Position numbers and translations under genes: made by a program. Source: Sphingomonas dokdonensis (lineage in GTDB: Bacteria; Pseudomonadota; Alphaproteobacteria; Sphingomonadales; Sphingomonadaceae). Taken from it: a DNA stretch of 64,000 bases. The notes below the pieces were generated by a model. That model saw nothing but the letters and a program-made list of their open reading frames with translations, had not been told where the DNA came from and did not search any database. Shown one piece after another: positions 16,398 to 24,639 of the stretch (the first letter of the stretch is position 1; every line of letters begins with the position of its first letter). Location: NCBI RefSeq assembly GCF_002197685.1, contig NZ_NBBI01000002.1, positions 620,001 through 684,000 of the forward strand, written 5' to 3'.

Positions 16398-17499
16398 GCG
16401 CGGGCGCGTAGCCTCCGGTCGGTCTCGACCAGCGCGTCAGGAGTGCGGCGAGATAGCGCCGAAGCGCCGCTGGTTCGGTCGTCGCCATGACGGGATCCTG
16501 CGCCCGGACCTTTGCCAGCGCGGTGGCGAAATCCTGCTGCTGATCGACCACTGCGAGCAGGCCGCGCTCCGCAAAGGCGGAGGTCACCTCAAGCTGGTGA
16601 TCATCATAATGTTCGCCGAGCGCAAACAGGCGCGGGACGGCGATAACCCGGCATCCATTCTGCAAAGCCGTGATCAACGATCCGGTGCCGCCATGGCAGA
16701 TGACGATATCGGCACGGCGCAGGATGTCCTGAACGGCATCGAAGGGCAAAGAGGCGTGCACCTCATCCACCGCACCGGGCATGTAGGTGGTCTCGCCGAC
16801 CTGCAGGATCACCCGTTCCGGCAACAAGCCCTGGCGCTTGGCATCTTCCACCATGCGAACGAGGCGATCGAACGGCAGCGTCGCGCCGACCGTCGCGAAC
16901 ACCAGCGGTTCCTTGGCAGGGCGCTGGCCATCAAGCATCCGGAGCGGATCAAAGGTCTCCGTCGCGCCCCATAGGTCGGCGGAGGCGGCGGATTGGGAGA
17001 CGCGCACATGCGCCAGCGGGCCGGCGATGCGCGCAAAGGCCGACGGCGCACGAAATCGCGCGAAGCTGTCGATCAGCACAATGCGCGCACCCGAGAGGCG
17101 TGCAAAGAAAAGCACGAAGAACATGGAGCCCGCGCCGGTCGTGAGCACCACATCCGGACGCTGTCGCATGATGATCAGGAAGGATTGCCACAGATTGCGG
17201 ATCGCGGCGAACAACATCCGTAGTGGAGCACCAAGTCTTGCCTGGCCAAGGGCGTAATGCGCGACGAATGACGTGGCATGCTTTTGTGCGATCGAGCGAC
17301 CAAGCGCGAGATCCTCGGTCACGAAAAAGAAGTCATGACCGCGCCAGACGCTTTCGAGATCCAGCACCTGGCGGACATGACCACCGCCCGACGCGCAGAG
17401 GGCGAGCCTGAGTGGTCTGCCGCGTGTTCGTCCAAACAAAACACGCTTCTGCGCGCCAAACGAAGATAATGCATCAAAGGCTGCGCGCGACCTTGGCAC
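16369..17499 (-). CDS. Fused Alg14/Alg13-type glycosyltransferase (PssDE/GelK-like)
   Basis: A 376-residue glycosyltransferase whose two halves match proteins that are separate in yeast and rhizobia. Residues about 30-190 are the membrane-anchoring Alg14/PssD-like half (LALCASGGGHVRQ, then VVLTTGAGSMF). Residues about 198-370 are the catalytic Alg13/PssE-like half (VFATVGATLPFDRLV, CHGGTGSLITALQNG, VPRL). Such fusions (GelK/SpsK) add glucuronic acid to the lipid carrier in sphingan exopolysaccharides; the substrate here is not proven. GTG 17499 has GGGA close upstream. It diverges from the type I secretion locus. Confidence 0.82.
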   Translation of the reverse strand: MPRSRAAFDALSSFGAQKRVLFGRTRGRPLRLALCASGGGHVRQVLDLESVWRGHDFFFVTEDLALGRSIAQKHATSFVAHYALGQARLGAPLRMLFAAIRNLWQSFLIIMRQRPDVVLTTGAGSMFFVLFFARLSGARIVLIDSFARFRAPSAFARIAGPLAHVRVSQSAASADLWGATETFDPLRMLDGQRPAKEPLVFATVGATLPFDRLVRMVEDAKRQGLLPERVILQVGETTYMPGAVDEVHASLPFDAVQDILRRADIVICHGGTGSLITALQNGCRVIAVPRLFALGEHYDDHQLEVTSAFAERGLLAVVDQQQDFATALAKVRAQDPVMATTEPAALRRYLAALLTRWSRPTGGYAPALTPEAQRGS

Positions 17500-17635
17500 G
17501 ATATTCCCGCTCCCCTGAAGTATCGCGCGGGTAGGATGACTTCACCGGCGACCAACCTGTCCGCCGGTTTACGCTTCATTTAAGATTAGGCGTGCGCAGA
17601 CGTGTCCATAATGGCGGTGTTCAGCGGATGGCGGC

Positions 17636-19414
17636 TTGCTCGGTCGCGCATTTGGTTTCTTTGTTCGACGCCACGAGCGGTGTGACCGATGCCGATCACA
17701 CCATGGCTGCGGGAGCCCGACGATCACCAGGCATAGCGGGGAACGCCCCGACAACAACGCGGCGCTTTCGCCAATCAAGCCGCTGCTTCGGCGCGCGATG
17801 CTGGGGGTGGGCATCGTCAGCGCGTGCCTGAACGTGCTGCTGCTCGCCGGCTCGCTGTACATGATGCTGGTCTATGATTTCGTGATCCCAGGGCGCAGCA
17901 TTCCGACGCTGGTCGGGCTGCTGCTGATGGTGATCGTCGCCTATGTTTTTCAGGGCATGCTTGATGCCGTTCGCGGGCAATTGCTCACGCATCTTTCGAG
18001 CAACATCGACGTGCAGTTCGAGACCAAGGCGCACGAATTGGTGCTGACGCTGGCACGGCTCTATCCCGCGCGCGATGCGGGGCAGCCGATCCGCGACATC
18101 GACCAGGTGCGTGGTTTTCTGGCCGGGGCGGGGCCGACCGCGCTTGTTGACCTGCCGTGGGTTTTCTTCTTCGTCGCCATCCTGTTCCTGTTGCATCCGT
18201 GGCTCGGCTTCACCGTGCTGGCGGGCGCGATCGTGCTGATCGCACTGACGGTGCTGACCGAGCGGGCGACGCAGGCGGCAATGGCCGACCTGATGCAGCT
18301 GAACCGGGAGCGCCAGCAGGCGATCGACACGAGTCGCCGCCATGCCGAGGCGATCCATGCCATGGGCATGCAGGGACAGTTGGAGGCGATCTGGCGTGCT
18401 GCCAACGGCGCCTATCGCCAGGCGCAGGTGAGGCTGAGCGCAAAGGCCAGCCGGTTGACCACGGCGGGGCGCATCTTTCGCCTGTTCCTGCAATCGGGCG
18501 TGCTGACCGTCGGCGCGCTGCTGGTACTAAGCGGCAAGGCCAGCGGGGGCGTGATCTTCGCCAGCTCGATCCTTTCCTCCCGCGCGCTGGCACCGATCGA
18601 GGCGTCCATTGCCAATTGGCGAAGCTTCGTTGCCGCGCGCCAGAGTTGGCGCCGGCTTGGCGAAATCACGACGTTCGAGGCAGACCGTCGCCCCGAGCAG
18701 CTGCTGCCGTCGCCGCGCCATTCCCTGGCCGCTGAGGGGCTGACGCTTGCGCCACCGGGAAGCCCTGAGCCGGTGGTGCGCGGTATTACGTTCCTGGCCT
18801 ATGCTGGCGAAGCGGTCGCGATTCTCGGGCCGAGCGGCTCTGGCAAATCAACGCTGCTGCGCGGGCTTGCCGGCAGCCTGCCGGCGACCAGCGGCGACGT
18901 GCGGCTCGATGGTGCCACCATGGCGCAATGGTCGCGCGCGGCCTTGGGGCGCGACATCGGATACCTGCCGCAGAATGTCGAGCTGTTGCCCGGGACGGTC
19001 GCCGAAAACATTGCGCGCTTCGATCCGGAAACCACGCCGGAGCGGATCATTGCCGCCGCAGAAGAGGCGGGTGTGGCGGCGATGATCCGGGAACTGCCGG
19101 ACGGGTACAATACCGACGTGGGAATCGACGGGCGGCGGCTATCCGGCGGGCAGCGACAGCGGATCGCACTGGCCCGCGCGCTTTACGGCAATCCCTTCTT
19201 GATCCTCTTGGACGAGCCCAATGCGAACCTGGACACGACCGGCGAAGCGGCGCTGATCGAGGCGATCCAGGGCGTAAAGGCAAGAGGCGGCATTGTTGTC
19301 CTGGTGGCGCATCGGCCGTCGGTGCTGGTGGCCGTCGATAACGTACTTGCCGTACGCGGCGGGCGGGCCATTTCCTATGGTCCTCGCCAAGCGTTGCTGC
19401 CGGAACATAGTTGA
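17636..19414 (+). CDS. Type I secretion ABC exporter, canonical half (PrsD-like)
   Basis: Permease-ATPase of a type I secretion system. With the TTG start at 17636 it has 592 residues: about five or six membrane segments between 55 and 310, Walker A GPSGSGKST at 398-406, signature LSGGQ at 502-506, Walker B LILLDEP at 522-528 and the switch His in LVAHRPS. All ATPase residues are intact. The N-terminal 50 residues are dubious; ATG 17798 (538 residues) is an alternative but would cut close to the first membrane segment. It lies just upstream of an RTX cargo gene, a second ABC gene and an HlyD gene. Confidence 0.87.
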   Translation: MLGRAFGFFVRRHERCDRCRSHHGCGSPTITRHSGERPDNNAALSPIKPLLRRAMLGVGIVSACLNVLLLAGSLYMMLVYDFVIPGRSIPTLVGLLLMVIVAYVFQGMLDAVRGQLLTHLSSNIDVQFETKAHELVLTLARLYPARDAGQPIRDIDQVRGFLAGAGPTALVDLPWVFFFVAILFLLHPWLGFTVLAGAIVLIALTVLTERATQAAMADLMQLNRERQQAIDTSRRHAEAIHAMGMQGQLEAIWRAANGAYRQAQVRLSAKASRLTTAGRIFRLFLQSGVLTVGALLVLSGKASGGVIFASSILSSRALAPIEASIANWRSFVAARQSWRRLGEITTFEADRRPEQLLPSPRHSLAAEGLTLAPPGSPEPVVRGITFLAYAGEAVAILGPSGSGKSTLLRGLAGSLPATSGDVRLDGATMAQWSRAALGRDIGYLPQNVELLPGTVAENIARFDPETTPERIIAAAEEAGVAAMIRELPDGYNTDVGIDGRRLSGGQRQRIALARALYGNPFLILLDEPNANLDTTGEAALIEAIQGVKARGGIVVLVAHRPSVLVAVDNVLAVRGGRAISYGPRQALLPEHS

Positions 19415-19483
19415 TAGGGCGAAATATTAGTTGGTCACTTAATGACTTGAATAGCAACTGAAGTAATTCACAAAATAGTTGAT
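19408..19483 (+). repeat. Three TAGTTG(A/G)T copies in the AT-rich leader of the RTX gene
   Basis: TAGTTGAT at 19408-19415, TAGTTGGT at 19428-19435 and TAGTTGAT at 19476-19483 lie in an AT-rich patch between the first ABC gene and the RTX cargo gene. The clustering in a GC-rich genome suggests a promoter or regulator-binding region, but no sigma-factor consensus is clear. Confidence 0.35.
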
Positions 19484-19558
19484 CCGTTTTCGTCTAGTCT
19501 CTCGCTGCGCGTGATGCTTCATAGCGGCATAACGCCTTCCAGAGACTCGGGAGAGGCC

Positions 19559-20125
19559 GTGTCTTCGAGCGGCACATCGCTCCCATACAGGGTTCAGGAG
19601 GGCACTTTGGTCGACTATATCTCAGGCAAGAACACGACCGACGACGATCTGCGCGCGACGGGCAACGACTCACAGCTGGTCGGTGGCGGCGGGAACGACA
19701 TTCTTCGTGGCGGCAAGGGTGATGATATCCTTGTCGGTGGAGCGGGCGACGACAAGCTCTATGGCGGCGCGGGTGCCGACCAATTCCGCTTCTTCGGCAA
19801 CCAGATCGACGGCGCATCGGACACGGACGCCATCTATGATCTGAATTTCGGCGACGGCGATACGCTGGTATTCGGCCAGTATAACGGCCTGTTCGGCACC
19901 GATGCGCCGGGGCTGAACGGCTTCGCATCAGGCGATTCGGCGATCATCTCGACCTATGAAGGGCTTGCTGCCGCCTACGAAGCGTCGGGCGGCCGGATTT
20001 CCTTCACCGGCAATCCGACCAGCAACCTGCTGATCATCAGCTTCGACAATGGTGCGGGTGCGACGCAGACGATCCGCATCACCGGCGGCTATGATGCCTT
20101 TGTGAGTGAGCTGACGCTCTCTTGA
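19559..20125 (+). CDS. Short RTX calcium-binding protein, probable type I secretion cargo
   Basis: A 188-residue protein with no signal peptide. About four GGxGxDxLx nonapeptide repeats lie near residues 41-72 (GGGGNDILRGGKGDDILVG and GGAGDDKLYGGAGADQF), ending in the QFRFFG capping motif. These bind calcium once outside the cell. The C-terminal part is acidic and ends DAFVSELTLS, a plausible uncleaved secretion signal. GTG 19559 has GGGAG 5 bases upstream; ATG 19514 lacks a ribosome binding site. It lies between the two ABC genes, which makes it their likely substrate. Function outside the cell is unknown. Confidence 0.83.
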   Translation: MSSSGTSLPYRVQEGTLVDYISGKNTTDDDLRATGNDSQLVGGGGNDILRGGKGDDILVGGAGDDKLYGGAGADQFRFFGNQIDGASDTDAIYDLNFGDGDTLVFGQYNGLFGTDAPGLNGFASGDSAIISTYEGLAAAYEASGGRISFTGNPTSNLLIISFDNGAGATQTIRITGGYDAFVSELTLS

Positions 20126-20148
20126 CCTTGGCTTGAGGTCCCCCGGCG

Positions 20149-20180
20149 AGAGGGGCGTCGCATTCGTGCGGCGTCCCTCT
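20149..20180 (+). terminator. Strong hairpin after the RTX cargo gene
   Basis: A 13-bp stem (including two G-T pairs) with the 6-base loop ATTCGT lies 24 bases after the RTX stop codon. The following TCCTTGTCTC is only moderately T-rich. It probably limits readthrough into the second ABC gene and the adaptor gene or protects the 3' end of the cargo mRNA. Confidence 0.65.
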
Positions 20181-20250
20181 TCCTTGTCTCAACGCGCCTT
20201 TTTCGCAGGTGTGCGTCGACACCCAGAGGATAACGCATGGTGCGCCGGTG

Positions 20251-21960
20251 ATGCCCGGATCAGCAGAGAAAGCGAGCGGGAACGCCGATGTGCAGGTGGC
20301 GCTGCGATCGGCGGTTCGCGCCTTGGCGCTTCTCGCGCCAGCGCTGTGGATCGTGACGATCGGCTATTGCCTCACCTTGCTCCTGCTGCTCGACACCGCG
20401 CTGCCGGGCCGAAGCGCGGAAACGATCGTCGGACTGCTGGCGCTGGCTGCCGGTCTTGTCCTGTTCCACACCTTGCTGCTGGCCAAGCGACAGCGCATCC
20501 TCACCGCCCTTGCCGCCTGTTGCGATCGCGCGGGCGCAGATCGAGCAGCGCGGCAGGATTTGCTACGATCCGCTTTCCTGCGCGGCCACGTGTCGGCGGT
20601 AGTGGATGCGCTATCGAGCATTGTGCTGATCGCTGTGCTGGCGGTGGTGCTTGGCTGGCTGGCTGTCATTCCGCTTGCCGGCGCATCGATCGCGGTGGCC
20701 GTGTTGCTCGGCGGCATGCAGGCGAGCAAATCCGCCGTTGGCGCGAACGAGGCAAAGCAGGTACGCGACGTGGCGGACTTCGTGCTGAGCACCGAACGTG
20801 ATCAATTTGCTCTGCTGGGCCTGACAGCGCGAGCGACCGAGGTGGTGCGGGGGCGGCGGCTGATGGCGGCGTATGCGGAAATGGCGGTCGGTCGGCAGGC
20901 CGAGCGCGTGAAATGGGCCGTCTCGCTGCTGGCCGGATCTTGCACGATCGGCGTCGTGGCGGGTGGCACATGGATGATGGCGCGGGATGCGGCGAGCCAT
21001 GGCGCACTTGCTGCCGGCGTGCTGTTGACCGTTCTGGTCTTCCATCCGCTCCGCCAGATTGCGGGCGCGAGCGAAACCCTTGCCGGGGCGTATCGCGAAT
21101 GGGGGCAGCTACGCGGTCCGCTACAAGAGCAGCCGAAAAGTGAAATGGTGGTGGCGCTGCCGCCGCCCACGCGCGATCTGGAGGTAAGCGGCATCTCGGT
21201 GCCGGTTCCTGGCACGCGCCGTCTGACGCTTCAGGATATTAGCTTTGCCGCATCTGCCGGAGAGTTGGTGGCGGTGATCGGGCCGGCTGATGCTGGTAAG
21301 TCGATGCTGCTGAAGGTTTTGACGGGCCAGGCGCCTCACGCGACCGGCGCTGTGCGGCTCGACGGTGCGGCGTTGAGCCAGTGGGGTGAGACCGCGCGGC
21401 ATCGACATATCGGCTATTCGTCCCAATTGCCCAGCCTGATGCCGGGCACGGTGGCACAGAACATCGCCGATTTTGCGGCACCTGCCGATCCGGACGCGAT
21501 CACCCGCGCCGCGGCGGCGGCGGGTGCGCACGATGCAATCGTCCGCCTGCCATCGGGATATGACACGATGCTCGGCGATCCCGATCAGCCCGCACCGGCG
21601 CTGTCAGTACAGCAGCGGATCGCCTGGGCGCGCGCGCTGTTCGGCGAACCCTTTCTGGTGCTGCTCGACAATCCGGGAAGCTTTCAGGACAGCGACGGCC
21701 ATGTCGCGCTACGCCGGTGCCTGGCAGGTTTGCGCGCGCGTGGTGCGGTGACAATCGTGGTGGGCGACACCGCCTCGGTGATCGACAGCGCCGACCGCGT
21801 GCTGGTCATGCGCAAAGGCGGCATGGTGGATTACGGGCTCAAGGAAGACGTGCGCGCGCGCCTCACTGAACGGCAACGACGCGAGGCCGAAAGGCTGGCG
21901 GAGGTATCGGTCTGTGCCGACCCGCGTGATACGCCTGCCGTTGCGCCGATGGTGGAGTGA
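20251..21960 (+). CDS. Type I secretion ABC exporter, degenerate half
   Basis: A 569-residue ABC permease-ATPase with hydrophobic segments at about 22-75 and 118-160, and another pair at about 222-265. Walker A is intact (GPADAGKS, 344-351). The signature is LSVQQ instead of LSGGQ (451-455), the Walker B glutamate is replaced by asparagine (LLDNP, N474), and the switch histidine is lost (VVGDTAS). It should bind ATP at its own Walker A but hydrolyse poorly. This is what heterodimeric exporters show in their degenerate partner. ATG 20251 is used; its stop is close to the HlyD start. Confidence 0.85.
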   Translation: MPGSAEKASGNADVQVALRSAVRALALLAPALWIVTIGYCLTLLLLLDTALPGRSAETIVGLLALAAGLVLFHTLLLAKRQRILTALAACCDRAGADRAARQDLLRSAFLRGHVSAVVDALSSIVLIAVLAVVLGWLAVIPLAGASIAVAVLLGGMQASKSAVGANEAKQVRDVADFVLSTERDQFALLGLTARATEVVRGRRLMAAYAEMAVGRQAERVKWAVSLLAGSCTIGVVAGGTWMMARDAASHGALAAGVLLTVLVFHPLRQIAGASETLAGAYREWGQLRGPLQEQPKSEMVVALPPPTRDLEVSGISVPVPGTRRLTLQDISFAASAGELVAVIGPADAGKSMLLKVLTGQAPHATGAVRLDGAALSQWGETARHRHIGYSSQLPSLMPGTVAQNIADFAAPADPDAITRAAAAAGAHDAIVRLPSGYDTMLGDPDQPAPALSVQQRIAWARALFGEPFLVLLDNPGSFQDSDGHVALRRCLAGLRARGAVTIVVGDTASVIDSADRVLVMRKGGMVDYGLKEDVRARLTERQRREAERLAEVSVCADPRDTPAVAPMVE

Positions 21961-21965
21961 CGATC

Positions 21966-23312
21966 ATGGCGAGTGACCTTGCGCTCAACCTGTCCATGCC
22001 CGCCGTGGTCGACAGCGGGCCGCTGCACGATCCGCAGCACGCGCTGGATCGTAGCCTGCGGCAGTCGGCACTGCTGGTGGCGGCACTGATCGCGGCCATC
22101 GCACTTATGGCGTCGGTGATCCAGGTGACCGGCGCCGTGATCGGCAGCGGGCGCCTGTCGGTGGAATCAAGCGTGAAGCGTGTGGCACATCCGAGCGGCG
22201 GGGTGATCGCTCAGATCTTCGTGCGGGATGGCGACCGGGTTGGCAAGGGTGACCCGGTCATGCGCTTCGACAATCGGGTGAGCGGCGATAGCGCGGCCTC
22301 GCTCGGCCAGTCACTGGAGCAACTGCTGGCCGCACAGGCGCGCCTGACGGCCGAGCGCGACGGGACTGCGGCGGTGCGCTACCCGGCGTCGCTCACGTCG
22401 AACGCGGCGCCGACTGCCAAGCTGGCGATGGCCGAAGCGGACCGTCTGTTTGCGGCACGGCAGTCGTTGCAGGCGACCGAGCAGCGGGCCATTCGCGAGC
22501 GCGTTTCCCAAGCGCAGCAGGACGTGGCAGCGACCAACGCGCAACTCGCCGGGGCGGAGGACCAGCGACGTTATCTCACGCCGGAGCTGGAGGCGCTGCG
22601 CGGACTCTACGCCCGCCAATTGGTGACGGTGGCGCGGGTCAACCAGCTGGAACGGACGGCGGCCGAACTGAACGGGACGATCAACGCACTGCGGGCGCGC
22701 ATTGCCGAGAAGAACGCGAGAATCGCCGAACTGCGGCAGATGGCGATCGAGGCGGAACGCAACGCCCGCGTGCAGGCGGGGCAGGAATTGGCGGGCGTGA
22801 TGGCGCAACTGGGCGATCAACGCGTGCGATCGATCGCGGCGACCGACGCGTCCGAACGCTCGTTACTGCGCGCACCTTACGCCGGGGTGATCGACAATCT
22901 GGTCTATCAGACGATCGGTGGCGTGGTGCCGTCGGCGCAGACGATCATGGAGATCGTGCCTGATTCCGAGCCGCTGATCGTCAATGTCGCGGTGACGCCT
23001 GCGGACATCGATCAATTGCACATCGGACAGCCCGCAACCTTGCGCTTTTCCGCGTTCAATGCGCAGACCACGCCCGAGCTGACCGGCAGCGTGTTCTACA
23101 TCGGCGCCGATCGCAAAAGCGACGAGCGTTCCGGTGCGCCATTCTATGACATCCGCCTGCGCGTGCCGGAGGCGGAGGTACACAAACTCGGCGCAGTAAA
23201 GCTAAAGGTCGGCATGCCGGTGGAGGCCTATATGCAGACCCAGCGACGCTCGATGCTCAGTTATTTGCTCAAGCCTTTGATCGACCAGTTCAACCGCGCC
23301 TTTCGGCAATAA
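21966..23312 (+). CDS. HlyD/PrsE-family type I secretion adaptor
   Basis: Periplasmic membrane-fusion protein that links the ABC exporter to an outer-membrane TolC. The 448-residue protein has a cytosolic N-terminus, one membrane segment at about residues 36-56, the lipoyl half-motif VKRVAHPSGGVIAQIFVRDGD in part at about 72-90, a long coiled coil at about 110-270 and a C-terminal beta barrel. GGTGGAG lies 9 bases before ATG 21966. An in-frame GTG at 21957 overlaps the upstream stop. No tolC homologue is seen in the window, so the outer-membrane part is encoded elsewhere. Confidence 0.9.
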   Translation: MASDLALNLSMPAVVDSGPLHDPQHALDRSLRQSALLVAALIAAIALMASVIQVTGAVIGSGRLSVESSVKRVAHPSGGVIAQIFVRDGDRVGKGDPVMRFDNRVSGDSAASLGQSLEQLLAAQARLTAERDGTAAVRYPASLTSNAAPTAKLAMAEADRLFAARQSLQATEQRAIRERVSQAQQDVAATNAQLAGAEDQRRYLTPELEALRGLYARQLVTVARVNQLERTAAELNGTINALRARIAEKNARIAELRQMAIEAERNARVQAGQELAGVMAQLGDQRVRSIAATDASERSLLRAPYAGVIDNLVYQTIGGVVPSAQTIMEIVPDSEPLIVNVAVTPADIDQLHIGQPATLRFSAFNAQTTPELTGSVFYIGADRKSDERSGAPFYDIRLRVPEAEVHKLGAVKLKVGMPVEAYMQTQRRSMLSYLLKPLIDQFNRAFRQ

Positions 23313-23342
23313 CAGCTTTAGCGGCTGCCGAAGGTGCGGTGC

Positions 23343-24521
23343 TCAGTAGAATTGCTGCAGCACCAGCCGACGCTCCGGGCCGTCGCACAGCCGCAATCGC
23401 ACGGTACGTCCTGGCGTATCGGCTGACCAGGTGGCGAGCGGGCTGGTGGCGTAATCCTTAGGGATTGGCTGACCATCAATGGCGCAGATCGTCTCGCCGG
23501 CCGACCAGCCCGCGCGGGCGGCCGGCCCGTTGCGCATGACGTGCAGCACCCGCAGGCGGTCGCGATCGATGCCGACCAGGAGCCCGCTGGTCGAACGGAG
23601 CGGTGGTTGATCGGCGCTGGCGCCGGGCGCCAGGATCATGCGCCGTGCGGTGGGATCGAGCAGCACGCGATAATTCTGAAGAAAGCCCGTGCCGATCCTG
23701 CCTGCCGCCTGGATCGTCTCGGAAAAGCCGCCGGCGGGCTCCACGCGAACCTCCACGCGGCGCGCGGCAAGCTCGCCCAGGCGAAGAACCGGTACGATCC
23801 CGATGGTGCTCGTCACCGTGCCGGCAAGGCCGAACGAAATGGTGCTGGTGGTGCGTACACCATCGATCTTCGCCGCAGTCCAGCCTTCGGCCGTGACGGT
23901 AACCGAAGAGCCGTCACCGGTATCCACGATCATCGGGCGCAGGCTGGTGGCGCCGAGGCTCAGTTCGCTGACATAGACTAGCCGATCACGGGAAATCCAA
24001 AGCGGCGCAGTGAAGCCGCGGAACGGCATGCGGCCACTGGGCAGCAGCCGAAAGCGCCGGGCGACGAAATCGATATCCAGCGCAAAGGACGCGGTGAGAT
24101 CCCGGCCGACAAGCAGGTCCACCGGCTCGGCGCTGCCGGTGGCCAGCGCGGGCAGCGCGGCCACTGCCAGGCCGCCGCCTACACGGGTGACGCTGCCGAG
24201 GCGCACCTGTTGCGTCGGTGTCCAGCCGATCGGCACCATGCCTCCAATCGCTGTCGCGTTCCCGCCGGCTGTTACCTTGAGTGCGGCCTGATCGGCGAAA
24301 CGGCGCGAAAGAACGGAGTAGCTGACGCCGGTGTCGAGGATCGCGCTTGCCGTGCGCCCGTCGATTTCGAGCGAGAAGCGCAGTTGATTGCCGGGCGTCA
24401 GATCGAAAGGGATCCACCGCGTTTCAGCGTCGGGCGACAGGGTGAACGTGCCGCGCGGCTGCATCGCCGGCGATGCATTTGGCGTGGGAAGCGCGGCGGC
24501 GAGGAGCAGAGTGAGGAGCAC
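23343..24521 (-). CDS. Exported retropepsin-like protein with C-terminal PDZ domain
   Basis: A 392-residue protein with a signal peptide (about residues 1-18). Two aspartyl-protease-type motifs are present: ILDTGVSYSVLS (DTG at 63-65) and MIVDTGDGSS (DTG at 200-202), the arrangement of a tandem retropepsin-like fold. A PDZ-like domain follows from about 315 (SGLLVGIDRDRLRVLHV, AARAGWSAGETICAIDG). It is convergent with the HlyD gene, so not part of that operon. A periplasmic protease role is inferred from the motifs. Confidence 0.83.
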   Translation of the reverse strand: MLLTLLLAAALPTPNASPAMQPRGTFTLSPDAETRWIPFDLTPGNQLRFSLEIDGRTASAILDTGVSYSVLSRRFADQAALKVTAGGNATAIGGMVPIGWTPTQQVRLGSVTRVGGGLAVAALPALATGSAEPVDLLVGRDLTASFALDIDFVARRFRLLPSGRMPFRGFTAPLWISRDRLVYVSELSLGATSLRPMIVDTGDGSSVTVTAEGWTAAKIDGVRTTSTISFGLAGTVTSTIGIVPVLRLGELAARRVEVRVEPAGGFSETIQAAGRIGTGFLQNYRVLLDPTARRMILAPGASADQPPLRSTSGLLVGIDRDRLRVLHVMRNGPAARAGWSAGETICAIDGQPIPKDYATSPLATWSADTPGRTVRLRLCDGPERRLVLQQFY

Positions 24522-24639
24522 AGGCCCGGATAGCCGCGCAACAGTTAACCGCCAACTGAACGTCCGAAGGCTTCAGTCGATCAAGGGCAATGCCGGTGAT
24601 CGGACCCGGACGAATCCGGGCGATCACCAGCGCGAAGCG

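Noticed and set aside
19559..20125. The RTX repeats considered as a DNA repeat array
   Set aside because: The repetition is at protein level only; codons differ between units.
20251..21960. The second ABC gene considered as a pseudogene
   Set aside because: The frame is intact over 569 codons, Walker A is preserved and the gene abuts HlyD; selective loss of catalytic residues fits a degenerate heterodimer partner better.
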